NCBI GenBank assembly: GCA_027704905.1
Contig: CM051020.1
Span: forward strand, 14,303,955-14,367,954
Direction of reading: 5' to 3'
Length of the DNA: 64,000 bases
DNA from: Muraenolepis orangiensis
Lineage: Eukaryota; Chordata; Actinopteri; Gadiformes; Muraenolepididae
Part shown: positions 21,121 through 33,000 of the stretch, piece after piece
Numbering within the stretch: position 1 is the first letter of the stretch
How the letters are laid out: the number at the start of each line of letters is the position of its first letter
Notes under the pieces: generated by a model
What the model saw: the letters and a program-made list of their open reading frames with translations, nothing else
What the model was told of the DNA's origin: nothing
Database searches by the model: none
Translations under genes and position numbers: made by a program

Positions 21121-21295
21121 CGGTCTCTTGAGGAAGAATAATAATAATAATAATATATCGGACTTATATAGCGCTTTTCCAGGTGCTCAAAGACGCTTTA
21201 CAGGAAATAGAAAACATAAAGAAGAGAGTGAGAGCTCCGACCAGCGGCATGTCTCCTAGCAACGGCTCCATCAGCACCCGGAGGACGCCATGAAG
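21121..21295 (-). pseudogene. esyt2-like: E-Syt2-like exon a (SMP domain), disrupted by an L2 tail
   Basis: Sense order: acceptor ccttag, 25 codons at 21295-21221 (LHGVLRVLMEPLLGDMPLVG, ALTLF), then an 85-bp insert (21220-21136), then five codons FLKRP (21135-21121) and donor GT. The insert is the 3' tail of the L2 family. It is not a multiple of three and puts a TAA in frame. A ctTC-type 4-base repeat at both edges may be a target duplication. Relatives have FFL(R/K)(K/R)P uninterrupted at this place. Confidence 0.82.
21136..21220 (-). mobile_element. L2 3' tail inserted in an exon
   Basis: On the minus strand it holds tttcctgtaaagcgtctttg, agcacctgg, aaaagcgctatataagtc and (att)n, the same sequence as 5205-5277. 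Confidence 0.9.
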
Positions 21296-21299
21296 CTAA

Positions 21300-21466
<167 letters not shown>

Positions 21467-21578
21467 AGTCTCCCGCTTCTCAGAACCTATTTACCACCTA
21501 TTTAACCCGTTGAAACTTCGCCTGGTCCTTCTGGTCATCCTGTCCAGTATTCTTCCGCCAGTATCTCATCCGCTACAC

Positions 21579-21981
21579 CAGGGGTCGGCAAGTAAGTTTG
21601 GCCTTGGGCCAATTGTTTTCTGAGCCACTAGATGGCGGGCCAGAATATAATCAAAGACTAATTTAAGTAATTGATTGTCAAACATGTGATACGTTTTAAT
21701 GCTTTGACTTTTCTTTGGAAAAATTCTAATACATTTCCGTTTTGTTGAAAATCAATGACACGTCGCTAGTCAACCAACATAGCTTGTTTTGTGAGGGGGG
21801 GCGGGGGTAGCTGCGCGATCAGCCGCGAACTTTGACGTTGATTGGTCCTGCGTATCACCTAGAAAAAAAAACAATGGGCCGATCTACCTGTTTTATGGGC
21901 CGGGCCGATCAGACAAAACAAGTTGTGTCGGCCCAAAAGGTCCGTCGGCCCACGGTATGCTAGATGGCCAGTTCAGCCCTG
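21579..21981. mobile_element. Possible hAT-type MITE
   Basis: Starts caggggtcggcaagtaagtt and ends ..cagttcagccctg. GGCC/GGGCC-rich terminal segments are typical of Charlie-like non-autonomous elements. I find no matching 8-bp target duplication. There is no coding content. Confidence 0.4.
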
Positions 21982-23126
<1,145 letters not shown>

Positions 23127-24013
23127 GTGGACAACTATTTATTTAATTGTTTTTAATCATTATTTGACTTCTTCACAGAGTTAACACTAGATAAGTTTCC
23201 TCTACGAATTCCTCCAGCTCAGGAAACATATCAATCCTGCCCATTTCAACTTGCGCAGATCCACTTTCCTCTTGAATGCGCAGATTTTATCATTCAGCGA
23301 CATGATGCTTGTGTTTGTGTTCTGTTAAGTCTGTTCAGTCTGTCAAATATGCAAGACAAATACGCCAGCCTTGTTAACCAGTCAGGGTCAGTCAGGTGGT
23401 CAGCGAGCTGGGACCCATGGGCTCCATCAGAAATAAGCGCACCTCGTCCCACAGTTCATACAGGCAGCTGAGAACATTTCCCCGTGAAAGCCACCTGACT
23501 TCTGTAGCAGGCCCTGATGCGCCAATCCCAGTTTGTTGCAGAGACTGGCGAACAGCCTGGTATTGAGTGGACGTGATTTTATGTAGTTGACAATTGTTAT
23601 CGCCGTCTCAAGAACACTTTTAAGCTCTGGGTCGAGCGTTTTACTCGCAAGAGCTTCTCTGTGGATAACACAGTGCGTAAAGTTAAGGTGGGACGCCACT
23701 TGTAAGACTCTTGCTTTTAGTCCTTTCTTTTTCCCCAGCATTGCTCCAGCACCATCTGTACACTCACCGATGCACTCATCCCAAGACAGTCCCTCTTCTT
23801 TTAGTTTGTTGTCAAGTTTGGTGAAAATGTCCTTGTCTGTGCACTTCACCTCCAGCGGGGTGCAAATCAGCATTTGATACATCTGACGATTCGTCTAACT
23901 GCAAAACATATTTCCCTTTCTTCACGCTGTCAATCAGCTGATACTTTATGGCCATGTCCGTGATGCGCCGGGATATGGTCCCGTCAGACAGCGGCACTGC
24001 TTCCAGCTCCCGC
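23127..24013 (-). pseudogene. hAT-B transposase remnant, catalytic and C-terminal part (ZBED5/SCAND3-like)
   Basis: The best preserved stretch of hAT-B. Minus-strand frames read QARELEAVPLSDGTISRRI, YVLQLDESSDVSN (catalytic-domain start), CTDGAGAMLGKKKG, HCVIHREALASK, IVNYIKSRPLN, then by frameshift a VRWLSRGNVL-like box, ADHLTDPDWLTRLAYL and LNDKICAF. At least three frameshifts are visible (about 23810-23890, 23490 and 23230). At its upstream end it passes directly into minisatellite array 3. Confidence 0.82.
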
Positions 24014-25153
24014 GCCTGTTTATCCCCATGCATTGTCCTACACATAGCGCCTGTTTATCCCCATGTCCTACACATAGCGCCTGTTTATCCCCATTGTCCT
24101 ACACATAGCACCTGTTTATCCCCATTGTCCTACACACAGCTCCTGTTTATCCCCATGCATTGTCCTACACATAGCTCCTGTTTATCCCCATGCATTGTCC
24201 TACACATAGCTCCTGTTTATCCCCATGCATTGTCCTACACATAGCTCCTGTTTATCCCCATTGTCCTACACATAGCACCTGTTTATCCCCATGCATTGTC
24301 CTACACATAGCTCCTGTTTATCCCCATGCATTGTCCTACACATAGCACCTGTTTATCCCCATTGTCCTACACATAGCACCGTTTATCCCCATTGTCCTAC
24401 ACATAGCACCTGTTTATCCCCATTGTCCTACACATAGTGCCTGTTTATCCCCATTGTCCTACACATAGTGCCTGTTTATCCCCATTGTCCTACACATAGC
24501 TCCTGTTTATCCCCATGCATTGTCCTACACATAGCTCCTGTTTATCCCCATGCATTGTCCTACACATAGCGCCTGTTTATCCCCATGCATTGTCCTACAC
24601 ATAGCACCTGTTTATCCCCATTGTCCTACACAAAGCTCCTGTTTATCCCCATTGTCCTACACATAGCGCGTGTTTATCCCCATGCATTGTCCTACACATT
24701 GCACCTGTTTATCCCATTGTCCTACACATAGCACCTGTTTATCCCATTGTCCTACACATAGCTCCTGTTTATCCCCATGCATTGTCCTACACATAGCGCC
24801 TGTTTATCCCCATGCATTGTCCTACACATAGCACCTGTTTATCCCCATTGTCCTACACAAAGCTCCTGTTTATCCCCATTGTCCTACACATAGCGCGTGT
24901 TTATCCCCATGCATTGTCCTACACATTGCACCTGTTTATCCCATTGTCCTACACATAGCACCTGTTTATCCCATTGTCCTACACATAGCTCCTGTTTATC
25001 CCCATGCATTGTCCTACACATAGCGCCTGTTTATCCCCATGCATTGTCCTACACATAGCACCTGTTTATCCCCATTGTCCTACACAAAGCTCCTGTTTAT
25101 CCCCATTGTCCTACACATAGCGCCTGTTTATCCCCATGCATTGTCCTACACAT
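24014..25153. repeat. 31/35-bp minisatellite, array 3
   Basis: About 34 units. On both sides the array sits in the transposase reading frame region it was derived from: left flank cagctcccgcgcctgtttat, right flank tagcgatagcagcagg. Within it a 227-bp higher-order block (marked by caaagctcct at 24631, 24858 and 25085 and by gcgcgtg at 24666 and 24893) is repeated. Confidence 0.96.
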
Positions 25154-25510
25154 AGCGATAGCAGCAGGTTTAATTAGGTTTCCCCCATTGTGTGTGTTTT
25201 TTTTGCATGTGCAATTAAATATGCCACCTCATATGATGCCTTTTGGGCTTTGGTAGGGATTGTTGTTTGGTTTGTTGTGACTTTCGTGGCAAGAGAGGGG
25301 TGCTTCGTTTTCAAATGTCTGAGCATTTTAACTGCCTTTATGCTCTCATGTACAAGCACCTCAGTGCACACTACACATTGGGGATGTTGTGCTTCATTGA
25401 TAACTATGCATGAGAATCCGTACTGGATGTATTCCTCTCAATACCTGCGACACTTGGAGGAAGGCTGGTCTGACTGCATATGGACCCCCTTGTCTCCTCC
25501 TCCTCCTCCT
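25154..25510 (-). pseudogene. hAT-B transposase remnant, BED-finger end, copy 3
   Basis: As at 1345-1700, with EYIQYGF, CVVC and HLKTKH of the BED finger, the same TGA (about 25438) and the same frame slip after HTMGET. Together with 23127-24013 this shows the whole transposase split by the minisatellite. Confidence 0.8.
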
Positions 25511-25774
25511 CCTCCTCTTCCCACACAAGAAGTCGATGGCCTTTTTGATGGCAGTTCTCCGCTGGCCTATCTGCCTTGTCTCTAGTTGGTATTAACCAAC
25601 GTTTAATTTAGAAAAATAATAATCTTAGGCTTAAAGCCTAGTGTATTGATAAGAGCTGTTCAGAAGAAATCTACTGGTGCACAGTTGATATTTTACGTCT
25701 GTGATATTTACTGTGGCGCTGTAAAGTGACCTTTCAGCTGCAAATGATACTGTCGTGAATCTGTCAGAATCTGA

Positions 25775-26130
25775 ATTCCTTTATTTGTCCCCCTTACATG
25801 TAAACATCCCTTGTTTCCATTTGCCAAACATATTATCTAACCAGCTCCATACGCCAGAGTCATCGTATCCAGCATTTTCTGCTAGTTCGTTGCTTAAGGC
25901 TGTTAGCCAGCAAGGGCCTTGGTGACGGAGCCATCTTGTGCTGTGTTGTTGGGAATGAATGTGCAACAGGAGGCTCCAAACATTTTGCACACCCCTCCTT
26001 TCTCTGCCAGTATCATATCAAGGGCCATGCGATTCTGCCATGCCATGAAACTAGTGGCGCTCAGCTGGTCGTTCAGCCCTTCGACGGCATCGCGGGTATA
26101 GTTGATGAAACGCTGCTCCAATCTACATTT
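25775..26130 (-). pseudogene. Endogenous retrovirus env remnant (transmembrane subunit), copy 3
   Basis: Same fragment as at 1950-2310. The CX6CC motif is near 25963-25989, followed by the same frame break. No other retroviral gene is nearby. Confidence 0.7.
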
Positions 26131-26228
26131 TTGTTAATTGTGACCCCCCAGAAAAAGGGACTCAAATCCTGCGGAGACTTGGTTTCTGGCTTTGAAGTTA
26201 TTGGGCACTCCCCTTGGTATACCTATGC

Positions 26229-27426
26229 CAGGGATGGGCAACTTGGATGGTGGTGGGGGCCACATAATTGATGTACTGGCCAACAGGGGGCCGCTGATTC
26301 ACTTGGAACATACACACACACACCCACGCACAGGGAACAGGGATCAGGGATCAGGGATCAGGGAACATCATAAGCCTACAAAACAAATATCAGTTCACAG
26401 AAAAAAGTGGCATGTTTGTATTGAACAGGTTATTTCACAGTGGAATACAACTATTTAAAACAATTTGAAAGCAAGGAAAATGTGTGTGCATTAAGATTAA
26501 ACATTAAGATGACATAAACATGAAGTCATAAACACTAACCCAGACATTAGTTGTCTAACTTGAACCTTAGACATTTGTAGCCTGTCTCTGCTAACGCACA
26601 ATAAGGGGAAACGATGCCAGTCCATCCAAGCTGCATCAGATGAAACAATGTTTTGTCTGACAGTCTGTTTCTCTCTTTTGTTTTGATGTGCTTCATCGTG
26701 GAGAAGTTGCTCTCACATACAAGATACAACATATTTTTATTGGCCAATTGCAACAGGTATATTGGAATGCTTACTCCCCATTCCCTCCCGCAGTACACAT
26801 CTCCAATAAACAATTATATATACAGTATAAATAAATAAAAAAATATATAAAATTGATATGTACATGTGTTGATATGTATATGTTCCCGAACATGCTGGCC
26901 TGTTTAAGCGCAAAATCTCTCAAGAGAGGGAAGCGGGTCTCGGGCAACAGTCTCCAAAACGACACTCCCCTCTCATTCCGTATCATTTGGAAAAATACGT
27001 TGCCTTGTAGCTTGCGCAGTTCCATTTGTAGTTTGGGTGGCTGGTCATTCACAGCCGCTGAGATGGAGTCGGTGAAAAGCTGGATTGTGCCTCGCATGTT
27101 GTGGAAATCCTGAAAGCGATTGTCGAATTGATCCAGCAACATTTCAAAGGCTTCTCTGTAGCGGTGGATCGTCGTCTCACATTCGGGGATGTCTTTGCGC
27201 AGCTCTCCACATGCGGGGAAGTGAGTCAAATTTGTGGGATCTGACGCAAGGTTATCTTTGAACAGGCCGAGTTTCCTCTAAAAACTATTCACGTGACTAA
27301 AGAGGTCGGACACGGTCTGATCTTTGACTTGCAACCAGACATTCAAGTAATTGAGATGTCCAGTTATGTCAGTCAGAAAGGCCATGTCACAGAGAAATTG
27401 TGGATCCCTCAATGTGTCACAGTATG
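26229..27426 (-). pseudogene. hAT-A transposase remnant, C-terminal half, copy 3
   Basis: Counterpart of 2408-3610, starting at the terminus cagggatgggcaac. It is split by the LINE 3' tail at 26721-26876, which is slightly shortened here (the polyA-like part differs). It ends at the solo LTR. Confidence 0.78.
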
Positions 27427-27939
27427 TGTGACGATCCATCCCAGCTCTTCCCGCTCATAGTCCTGGATCTCCGCTGGTTTCCTGGATCCGCGATGTCACG
27501 ACTCCGTTCCGAAATGCCACTCCGTGTTTTCCCTGTCAGCCGTCTCATGCTGAACTCACCTGTTGTCAATCACACCTCATTACCAAGCTGTATTCAAGCC
27601 ATGTCTGTTGTGTTACTCATTGCTGGATTATCACCCTGATTTTCGGAAAGCATAACGTACGTTTCATGTTAAGTTCATTGTTGTTCTGCCTATTGATCCA
27701 CCGTGTTTTGATCCTCGCCTGGATAACAATCTTGTTTTTGCCTTGCGTTTTTGTACCTCTGCCTCAACCCTCGACTACCTGTTACCGACCTCTGCTTGCC
27801 TTGACCACGTGCTGGATTTGCCCTGTCTGTACCTCTGCCTTTGATCGCGCTATCGGCGTGCGTGCCGACATTAAAGCACCTGTTCCATCTGGCGTCTGTT
27901 CCCTCTGCTTTTGGGTCCCACCTACACCCGGCCATGACA
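27427..27939 (+). mobile_element. Solo LTR (LTR-A, Gypsy-like), copy 3
   Basis: 513 bp with gtatg at 27422-27426 and 27940-27944. Confidence 0.86.
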
Positions 27940-27944
27940 GTATG

Positions 27945-28340
27945 CACTTGTATCCGCAGTAAGGCTGTCCGCAGTAAAACACAGGAATCTCGAGGCGCAG
28001 TGCGTAAACCCTCTCCAGGCATTTACCGTGGCTCATCCAACTGATGTCTGTGGAAGCTGTAGATCACCATAGGCAGCATCCACATCCATGACATGCACGA
28101 AGTTCAGATGCTTTGCACAGAGGGCCTCCTGGTGTATGATGCAGTGCAGTATCAGGAAATCCACACCACTTTGACGGAGGAGTCCAGCGATGCCAGTGCG
28201 CCTTCCTTGCATTGATGGAGCCCCATCAGTAACAACGGCAGATAGCTTGTCAAATCCACCATATTTGCTGACAACACCCTTCACTGCATCGAAAATGTCC
28301 GATCCCTTTGTTGTGCCATGCAGTGGTACCAGTTTTAATA
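27945..28340 (-). pseudogene. hAT-A transposase remnant, catalytic region, copy 3
   Basis: The cleanest copy of this part. The 83-codon frame at 28033-28284 reads FDKLSAVVTDGAPSMQGRRT, HCIIHQEALCAKHLNF and VDAAYGDLQL of the GTF2IRD2-type transposase; HGKCLERVYALRLEIPVF follows in another frame. It is interrupted by a LINE fragment on the right. Confidence 0.78.
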
Positions 28341-29391
28341 GTTCCTTGTATTCATAAACTTACACAACAGGTGACTCCGATCACTACAAGAAGGCTGAGT
28401 ACAGAGATGAGGAAGTCCAGCTGACACGATGGTGTGAGGACAACAGCCTCGCACTGAATGTCAGCAAGACTAAAGAGCTCATCGTGGACTTCAGGACTCA
28501 CCGGGGCACCCACTCCACCATCAGCCTGGACGGGACACCGGTGGAAGTCGTCAGCTGCTTCTGTTTCCTTGGGCTACAGATTTCCGATGACCTGGCTTGG
28601 ACCCATAACACGGAGGTCATGCTGAGGAAGGCACACCAGCGCCTCTATGCTCTGCGGTGCCTCAGAAAAAGCGGAATAGGCCAGAGGTGGGTAGTGATCT
28701 TTTACCTTGGCACCGTAGAGAGCGTCCTGACGAGTGGCGTGTGGTACGGCAACACCACTGCACGGGACAAGAAAGCCATCCAGAGGGTCGTGAGGACGGC
28801 AGAGAAGATCATCGGGTATGCACTTCCATGCATTGAGGAGATCTTTAGGATCAGATGTCAGAAGAAGGCCATGTCCATCATAAAAGGACTACAACAACCC
28901 TGGGCACCATCTCTCCCCCCTACCCTCTGGTCGCCGGTTGCGCAGCATCCGTACAAGTACTACCAGGTTTAAGGATAGTTTTTATCCACAGGCAGTGCGC
29001 CTACTTCACTGCTAGGAGTGCTGCCACTTTCACTTTCACTTTCACTTCACATTGTCATTAACATTACACTTACATACTTTGCTGGAGTTTCTGGACTCAG
29101 CACAGTTACTGCACTGTACTGCACTGTATTCATGATGCTGCTGCACTACTGGCACTTTAATGCTTTTAAAGATTTTTGTAAAAAAAAAAAAAAAATGTAC
29201 ATTCAACACATCTCATTTAAGTCACTTTGCTGCTCTTTTGTTTATTTTTATTGTATATATTATTCATATTTTTATGGTGTTGTTTTAAAGGAGATGTATA
29301 CTGCGGGAGGGAATGGGGAGTAAGCATTCCTATGTACTTGTTACAAATGGCCAATAACAATATCTTGTATCTTGTATCTTGTATCAAATGA
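28341..29391 (+). pseudogene. LINE fragment: C-terminal reverse transcriptase and 3' UTR, copy 2
   Basis: Better preserved than 8960-9910: an open frame at 28484-28972 with DGTPVEVVSCFCFLGLQI, RLYALRCLRKSGIG and RVVRTAEKIIGYAL. The 3' UTR includes tgcgggagggaatggggagt and ends in (cttgtat)n at about 29370-29388. 5' truncated, so no catalytic core. Confidence 0.82.
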
Positions 29392-30128
29392 CGCATTTAT
29401 TGATCTTGCGTACACCAGTAGCTGGCCAACAAGGAAAAGTATGAAGAGTCTGCCATGACTTGTTTCAGCTTTCCCTCCACATTTGAATGTCAAAAATCCT
29501 GCAAGTCACTGTGCGTCGGGAGAGGGACACCATTTCTAAATCTTTAGCCATTTTTATCTTTAGCAATCTCCAAAGGCTTTGCTTGCTTTGGCAAGCTGAA
29601 ATGAGACAGCATATGATGCTTTCAGACTTGATTCTTGGACACTTGTGGCCTGGGTAAAAAAGCACTGTTGTCTTTGAACTTTCCCTTTCAGATCCGCTAG
29701 GATCGCTGTTCTGCTGGCCCCGGTGTACTTGCCATACTTGTCCTTGTGTGAGGTGTACTTTCATTACAAAAACGGTCTGCAAACATACTAAACATTGTGG
29801 TTTACCCCTGAATTCAGTGAAAAGATATTCTGTCTCCCACTTTTCTTGAAAAACACAATTTTCATCAGGCACCTTCCTCTTGCTCATGTTGACCGCTAAC
29901 TTACATCCACAGAGGGCTGTGCTCATCTTTCGTGGTATTTGGCGCGTTCGCTGCCCAACAAAATCATGTGTGCAGCTCGCGACGTAACTAGGAGTCTAGT
30001 GGACTGTATCAGTACTACAAGTAAAACATTTTTACACATTTTTTTATATATCTTTTGAATTAATTACGCCGTTTCTAAATTGATCTGACGGCCGCACAAA
30101 GAGGAGGTGGGGGCCGCCATTTGCCCTG
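29392..30128 (-). pseudogene. hAT-A transposase remnant, N-terminal part, copy 2
   Basis: Frame 29465-29926 reads MSKRKVPDENCVF, GKPQCLVCLQT and, later, MAKDLEMVSLSRRTV. About 240 bp near its left end are absent from the 9.9 kb copy. The single ctgcaaac at 29777-29784 is an empty site for the 913-bp MITE. Confidence 0.74.
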
Positions 30129-30910
30129 GTTTAAGTGGAATGCCAATTACGATTTAAGATCCTTTAGGGAAATGGGGCAAAGGGGACTTAAGAATATATA
30201 GCTATAGAAAATATAGCTTATACTTTATTTATATGTACACTACCTTGTTGAACTGAATACAATACGGTATATTTCCTTAACATTCTTCATGTATGTAACG
30301 GTGACAAGGAGTGTTTAAATGAGGACCAATGAGCAGTCCGAACTCGCAATATTGGAGAGAGACGTTTGTCACAGGTTTGGTCTCATAGACTAAATGTGTC
30401 GTTAAATGCACCGTAGCTTTAAGCAATCCTTGAGCCAGCGTGAATGCATACGGACTGCAAGATCAAATCGACCATTTCCACAGGTCAATTGTGTCACAAT
30501 CCACAATAGTGCTTCAAAGAAAGTACTTTAAAAGGCGTTCGGGTTGTAGGTTGAACATAACATTCAGAATAATAAAGATGGGTGGCCACCTGCAGAGGCT
30601 GGGGCTTCTGGGAAAGGGCAGGTGATTTAAAGTGCTTTAATTTAAGCTATTGAACTTGTATGCACTTTAAACAAGATCGCTTGTACCCCGTGTGGCATAC
30701 GACAGGGTTTCAGAAAATAATTTTCCCCATTGGATTAACAAAGTATATCATAATTAGTAGTACCAATACGAGAGACATGCAAGCACCCACACACTCACAG
30801 AGACAGAGACAGAGAGACACACACACCAAGAATAAATGAACGCACACCACACAGAATCATCTCCATCACCGTTTTGTCGTTATCGCGTGGGCTGGCCGCC
30901 AAGGCCCGTC
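30129..30910. other. 3' flank of B3GNT3-like copy 2, no gene seen
   Basis: Same as 10484-11295, without the SINE (empty site atcgcttgta at about 30676-30685). Confidence 0.5.
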
Positions 30911-32023
30911 TCAAGGCCAGGTGGAGTTGGACCAACACCTCAGTCCGGGGTCATGGACTTGGTCCCACAACACGTACAGCTGCTGGGGCATAAAGCGGTG
31001 CACCATCAGAACGTCCTTGTAGTAGCACGGGTCATGAGGGTCCACTTTGGAAGAAGGTATGCGCAGCCCACTGGGATTCACGCCCATGTGGCCGGAGGGT
31101 CTGAGCCCCGCCTGGGCCAGGCACATGCCCATGTAGGCGTCATCGATGGGATGCAAGGGGACGGACCGGGACATGTTGTGCAGCACTCTAGCGGTGTGGC
31201 CGGACAGCAGGTAGCCTCCGCCGCTGCAGTACGCTGGGTAGGAGTCCGACTCCTGCACCTGAACGGGAACAAAGTACTTGTTTAGCTCGCGGACGGGCCC
31301 CGTCCCCTCCATCAGGCTGCCCACGAAGAGGTGCTTGTCCCCGCCAGGCTCTCCGTGGACGTCCTGGAGGTACTCCACCATGTTGTCCGTGTGGGCGAAG
31401 ATGTCGTCGTCGCCATTGAGCAGGAAGCGCACGCGGGGACAACGGTCGTCCAGCCACTCCAGGAAGAGCACCTGTTTCAGGGTCAGGTTAATGAAGGACT
31501 CCTGGAAGTCCCACTGGAGGACGTCGCCGTGCTGCCGGTGCTCCACCTCCAGAAGCTTGTTCATCCGACGCTTCTCCAAGTCGGCGCCCGTCGTGCCCGA
31601 GATGAACACCCTGCGGATCCAGAGGCCCTTGTGCTGCCGCTCCTTGGCCCAGGTCTCCCGCAGGATCACCCTGCGGTCGAAGTTCTCCGGCGGGGACTTG
31701 ATGACCAGCAGGAGGAAAACGCCCGAGGACTCGGCCTCTCCGCCACACTTGTCGGGGAGGTCTAGCAGCATGGGGAAGTACTTGCAGTGCCGGTAGTACA
31801 TAAAGTTATGGAGGCGCTCGGGGAGGTCCGAGAAGCCGGTGACGTTGGCCACGGATGTGTTCCGGAAGCATGGGGGCCCGAGGTAGGGAGGGCGTCTGGA
31901 GACAGCGTACTGCCTCTCACGACCAAGGATGGCGTCGGGGAGGAGCTGTCTGGTCAAGAGCAGGAACAGCACCAGGCACAGGGCAACCGTGAGAAGGAAT
32001 TCTATCCTCCTTGTCATCATCAT
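30911..32023 (-). CDS. b3gnt3-like: B3GNT3-like beta-1,3-N-acetylglucosaminyltransferase, copy 2
   Basis: 370 codons, uninterrupted, with the same layout as copy 1: signal anchor at 8-23, GT31 domain with DDD at 205-207, YCSGGGYLLS and HPIDDAYMGMC. Roughly ten residues differ from copy 1, including Trp23 to Leu just after the anchor, Val59 to Ala in the sequon region (NVT remains), Val120 to Ile, Gly148 to Asp and Gly318 to Ser. All residues I would call catalytic are kept, so it looks functional. The same splice acceptor stands just before the ATG. Product and Golgi role as for copy 1; acceptor specificity unknown. Confidence 0.93.
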   Translation of the reverse strand: MMMTRRIEFLLTVALCLVLFLLLTRQLLPDAILGRERQYAVSRRPPYLGPPCFRNTSVANVTGFSDLPERLHNFMYYRHCKYFPMLLDLPDKCGGEAESSGVFLLLVIKSPPENFDRRVILRETWAKERQHKGLWIRRVFISGTTGADLEKRRMNKLLEVEHRQHGDVLQWDFQESFINLTLKQVLFLEWLDDRCPRVRFLLNGDDDIFAHTDNMVEYLQDVHGEPGGDKHLFVGSLMEGTGPVRELNKYFVPVQVQESDSYPAYCSGGGYLLSGHTARVLHNMSRSVPLHPIDDAYMGMCLAQAGLRPSGHMGVNPSGLRIPSSKVDPHDPCYYKDVLMVHRFMPQQLYVLWDQVHDPGLRCWSNSTWP

Positions 32024-32582
32024 CCTTATTACTCTGCAATGGTAAAAACAAGTAGATAACTGTTAGAATATGACTATATGACTAATAAGCAGGCTTAAAT
32101 AATCAACTCACTTTACAGTAGAGAGCAGAGTAAGACACAAAAACATTACAAACACAAGATGATACACAGAATACTTTAATAGGATGCAGAAAGTGACGAA
32201 TAAGGATTTCAAGGATTTATTTTAATATGTTTCAAAACATGTGACCGAGAATGAAATGCCTTTATTTTAATTATGAATGGTACAATTTCTCCTACAAATA
32301 AATTTTCTAAATATTTGCCATATTAATATTAGCAGTTTATAAATACTTTGACCCGCACAATCACATACGTAATCAATAATTTTTAGGGATCTAGATACAT
32401 ATTCTGCGAATCTAGATAAATATTCATTGGTGGCAAGAGGGTGTCATGGGAGACTTTATATTTCCTTGGGAAAGCCGCCAAATGAAGATATTTTAACAAA
32501 CAACTTTCATTATTGTCAAAGTCAAAAAGTGTTGCGTTTTCTAAATCTTCAGAAGACAGAAACCACCATCTTTAAATACAGT

Positions 32583-33000
32583 TGGACCTAGGAGACTTGA
32601 GGCCTAGGAGACGAGGAGACCTGGGACCAAGGAGACCTGGGACCTAGGATATCTGGGACCTAGGTGACCTGAGACCTGGAACCTGGGAGTCGAGGAGACC
32701 AGGGACCTAGGAGACATGGGACCTAGGAGACCTGGGACTCGAGGACACTTGGGACCTAGAAGACCTGGGACCTAGGGGTCCAGGAGACATGGGACCTAGG
32801 AGACCTGGGACCTAGGAGACCTGGGACCTGGGGGTAGACTTTGGACCTAGGAGACTTGGGACCTAGGAGTCCTGGGACTCGAGGAGACTTAGGACCTAGA
32901 AGACCTGGGACCTAGGGGTCCAGGAGACTTGGGACCTAGGAGACCTGGGACCTAGGAGACCTGGGACCTGGGGGTAGACTTTGGACCTAGGAGACTTGGC
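32583..33000. repeat. CCTAGG-rich minisatellite, copy 2
   Basis: About 417 bp, nearly unit-for-unit the same as 12968-13385, upstream of gene copy 2. Confidence 0.9.

Noticed and set aside
31000..31460. Gene conversion between copy 2 and copies 3/4 (shared GSLMEG and nearby silent sites)
   Set aside because: At those sites copy 1 alone differs, so private changes in copy 1 explain them. The sites that split the copies two-and-two all group 1 with 2 and 3 with 4.
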